Assembly: GCA_028292785.1 (NCBI GenBank)
Contig: JAQGLQ010000005.1
Span: 1-6,004 of the forward strand
Direction: 5' to 3'
DNA from: Noviherbaspirillum sp.
GTDB taxonomy: Bacteria; Pseudomonadota; Gammaproteobacteria; Burkholderiales; Burkholderiaceae
DNA: 6,004 nucleotides
Under the pieces are notes generated by a model. It was not told where the DNA came from, ran no database searches, and saw nothing but the letters and a program-made list of their open reading frames with translations. The position numbers were made by a program, and so were the translations under genes. This document shows positions 5,598 to 6,004 of this stretch, piece after piece; the stretch's first letter is position 1; each line of letters starts with the position of its first letter.

Positions 5598-5603
5598 CTC
5601 CTT
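5598..5603 (-). promoter_or_regulatory. Strong Shine-Dalgarno before a double ATG
   Basis: AAGGAG on the minus strand lies between the ligase stop (5607-5609) and the tandem ATGs of subunit A. The spacing of 5 bases to the second ATG (5590-5592) is better than 2 to the first, so the real N-terminus may be MCQRK. Confidence 0.55.
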
Positions 5604-5606
5604 GGA

Positions 5607-6004
5607 TTATTTGCCGGACACCGGTTCGGGAACGCCGCTGTGCGATGGCTGACTAAGCGCGGTTCTGAGCTCCCGTTTCAGGATTTTCCCCATGCTGTTG
5701 CGTGGCAACGATTGAACAAATTCGATTTTCTTGGGGACCTTGTAGTTGGCCAGCGACGCACGGCAGTGCGCAATCAGTGCCTCCTCTTTGATCGGACGGC
5801 GTGCGACCACGACTGCTGTCAACATCTCGCCCCAGCGCGGATCCGGTACGCCGACAGCGGCGGCCTCCGCCACGTCGGGATGCTCCATCAGCATGTTTTC
5901 CACCTCGATCGACGACACGTTCATGCCCCCGGTTCGGATCACGTCCTTGATGCGATCGACGATATAGATATAGCCGTCCTCGTCGACCAGCGTCGCGTCG
6001 CCGG
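5607..6004 (-). CDS. AMP-forming acyl-CoA ligase, C-terminal domain (partial)
   Basis: The frame is open from the window edge (first full codon at 6000-6002) to TAA 5607-5609 and gives the last 131 residues of an adenylate-forming ANL-family enzyme (acyl-CoA synthetase). It begins GDATLVDEDGYIYIVDRIKD, the A8 hinge region leading into the C-terminal domain. DVIRTGGMNVSSIEVE then gives the classical 'IkxGGxNvxpxEiE' signature, and LPRNSMGKILKREL near the end has the A10 motif with the catalytic lysine (the Lys of MGK). The apparent internal start at 5942 (GTG) is inside this conserved region and is not a real start. The enzyme would make an acyl-CoA from a free acid with ATP, in the cytoplasm, feeding the CoA-transferase-like pair 11 bases downstream. 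The substrate-binding N-terminal domain lies outside the window, so chain length or aromatic preference cannot be judged. Confidence 0.94.
   Translation of the reverse strand, partial: GDATLVDEDGYIYIVDRIKDVIRTGGMNVSSIEVENMLMEHPDVAEAAAVGVPDPRWGEMLTAVVVARRPIKEEALIAHCRASLANYKVPKKIEFVQSLPRNSMGKILKRELRTALSQPSHSGVPEPVSGK

Noticed and set aside
1..6004. CRISPR arrays, tandem repeats, insertion-sequence genes, integrases and rRNA
   Set aside because: None seen on either strand; no regularly spaced repeats and no transposase or recombinase motifs in any frame.

Overview
The window is GC-rich and coding-dense. It carries two orphan periplasmic receptors of the Bug/TctC type and genes for acyl-CoA catabolism, which points to a betaproteobacterium of the Burkholderiales (Bordetella, Achromobacter, Cupriavidus or Variovorax type). 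That assignment is inferred from gene content only; no taxonomic marker is present.

Layout. Positions 1-57 hold the last 18 codons of an unidentified plus-strand gene. A short plus-strand operon follows: a Bug/TctC receptor (154-1134), a lipocalin-like small protein (1168-1608) and the N-terminal third of a meta-cleavage-type alpha/beta hydrolase (1624-1911) that has lost its catalytic part. The hydrolase breaks off around 1881-1890 at a strip of lower GC (about 1885-2030). In that strip, 1921-1970 has the exact spacing of the 3' half of a CAU-anticodon tRNA ending in CCA, but its stems are decayed. From 6004 down to 2052 everything is on the minus strand, in transcription order: the C-terminal end of an AMP-forming acyl-CoA ligase, CoA-transferase family I subunits A and B, a second Bug/TctC receptor, and a complete alpha/beta hydrolase. 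Gaps are 11, 9, 63 and 10 bases, and at two junctions the ribosome-binding site overlaps the previous stop codon, so this looks like one co-translated operon. The two operons converge on the 140-base tRNA-like strip.

How the genes may work together (inference). The minus-strand operon looks like a route for taking up and degrading an organic acid. The Bug protein would capture the acid in the periplasm, an alpha/beta hydrolase would cleave an ester or lactone, the ligase would form a CoA thioester, and the CoA-transferase-like pair would act on that thioester. The B subunit has no glutamate where classical glutaconate CoA-transferase carries its catalytic one, while the A subunit keeps a Glu in the setting seen in IpdA of the steroid-ring hydrolase IpdAB. 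The pair may therefore be a ring-opening or C-C hydrolase rather than a transferase. The substrate cannot be read from the sequence.

The most unusual points are the glutamate-less CoA-transferase B subunit and the tRNA-like scar that truncates the hydrolase.
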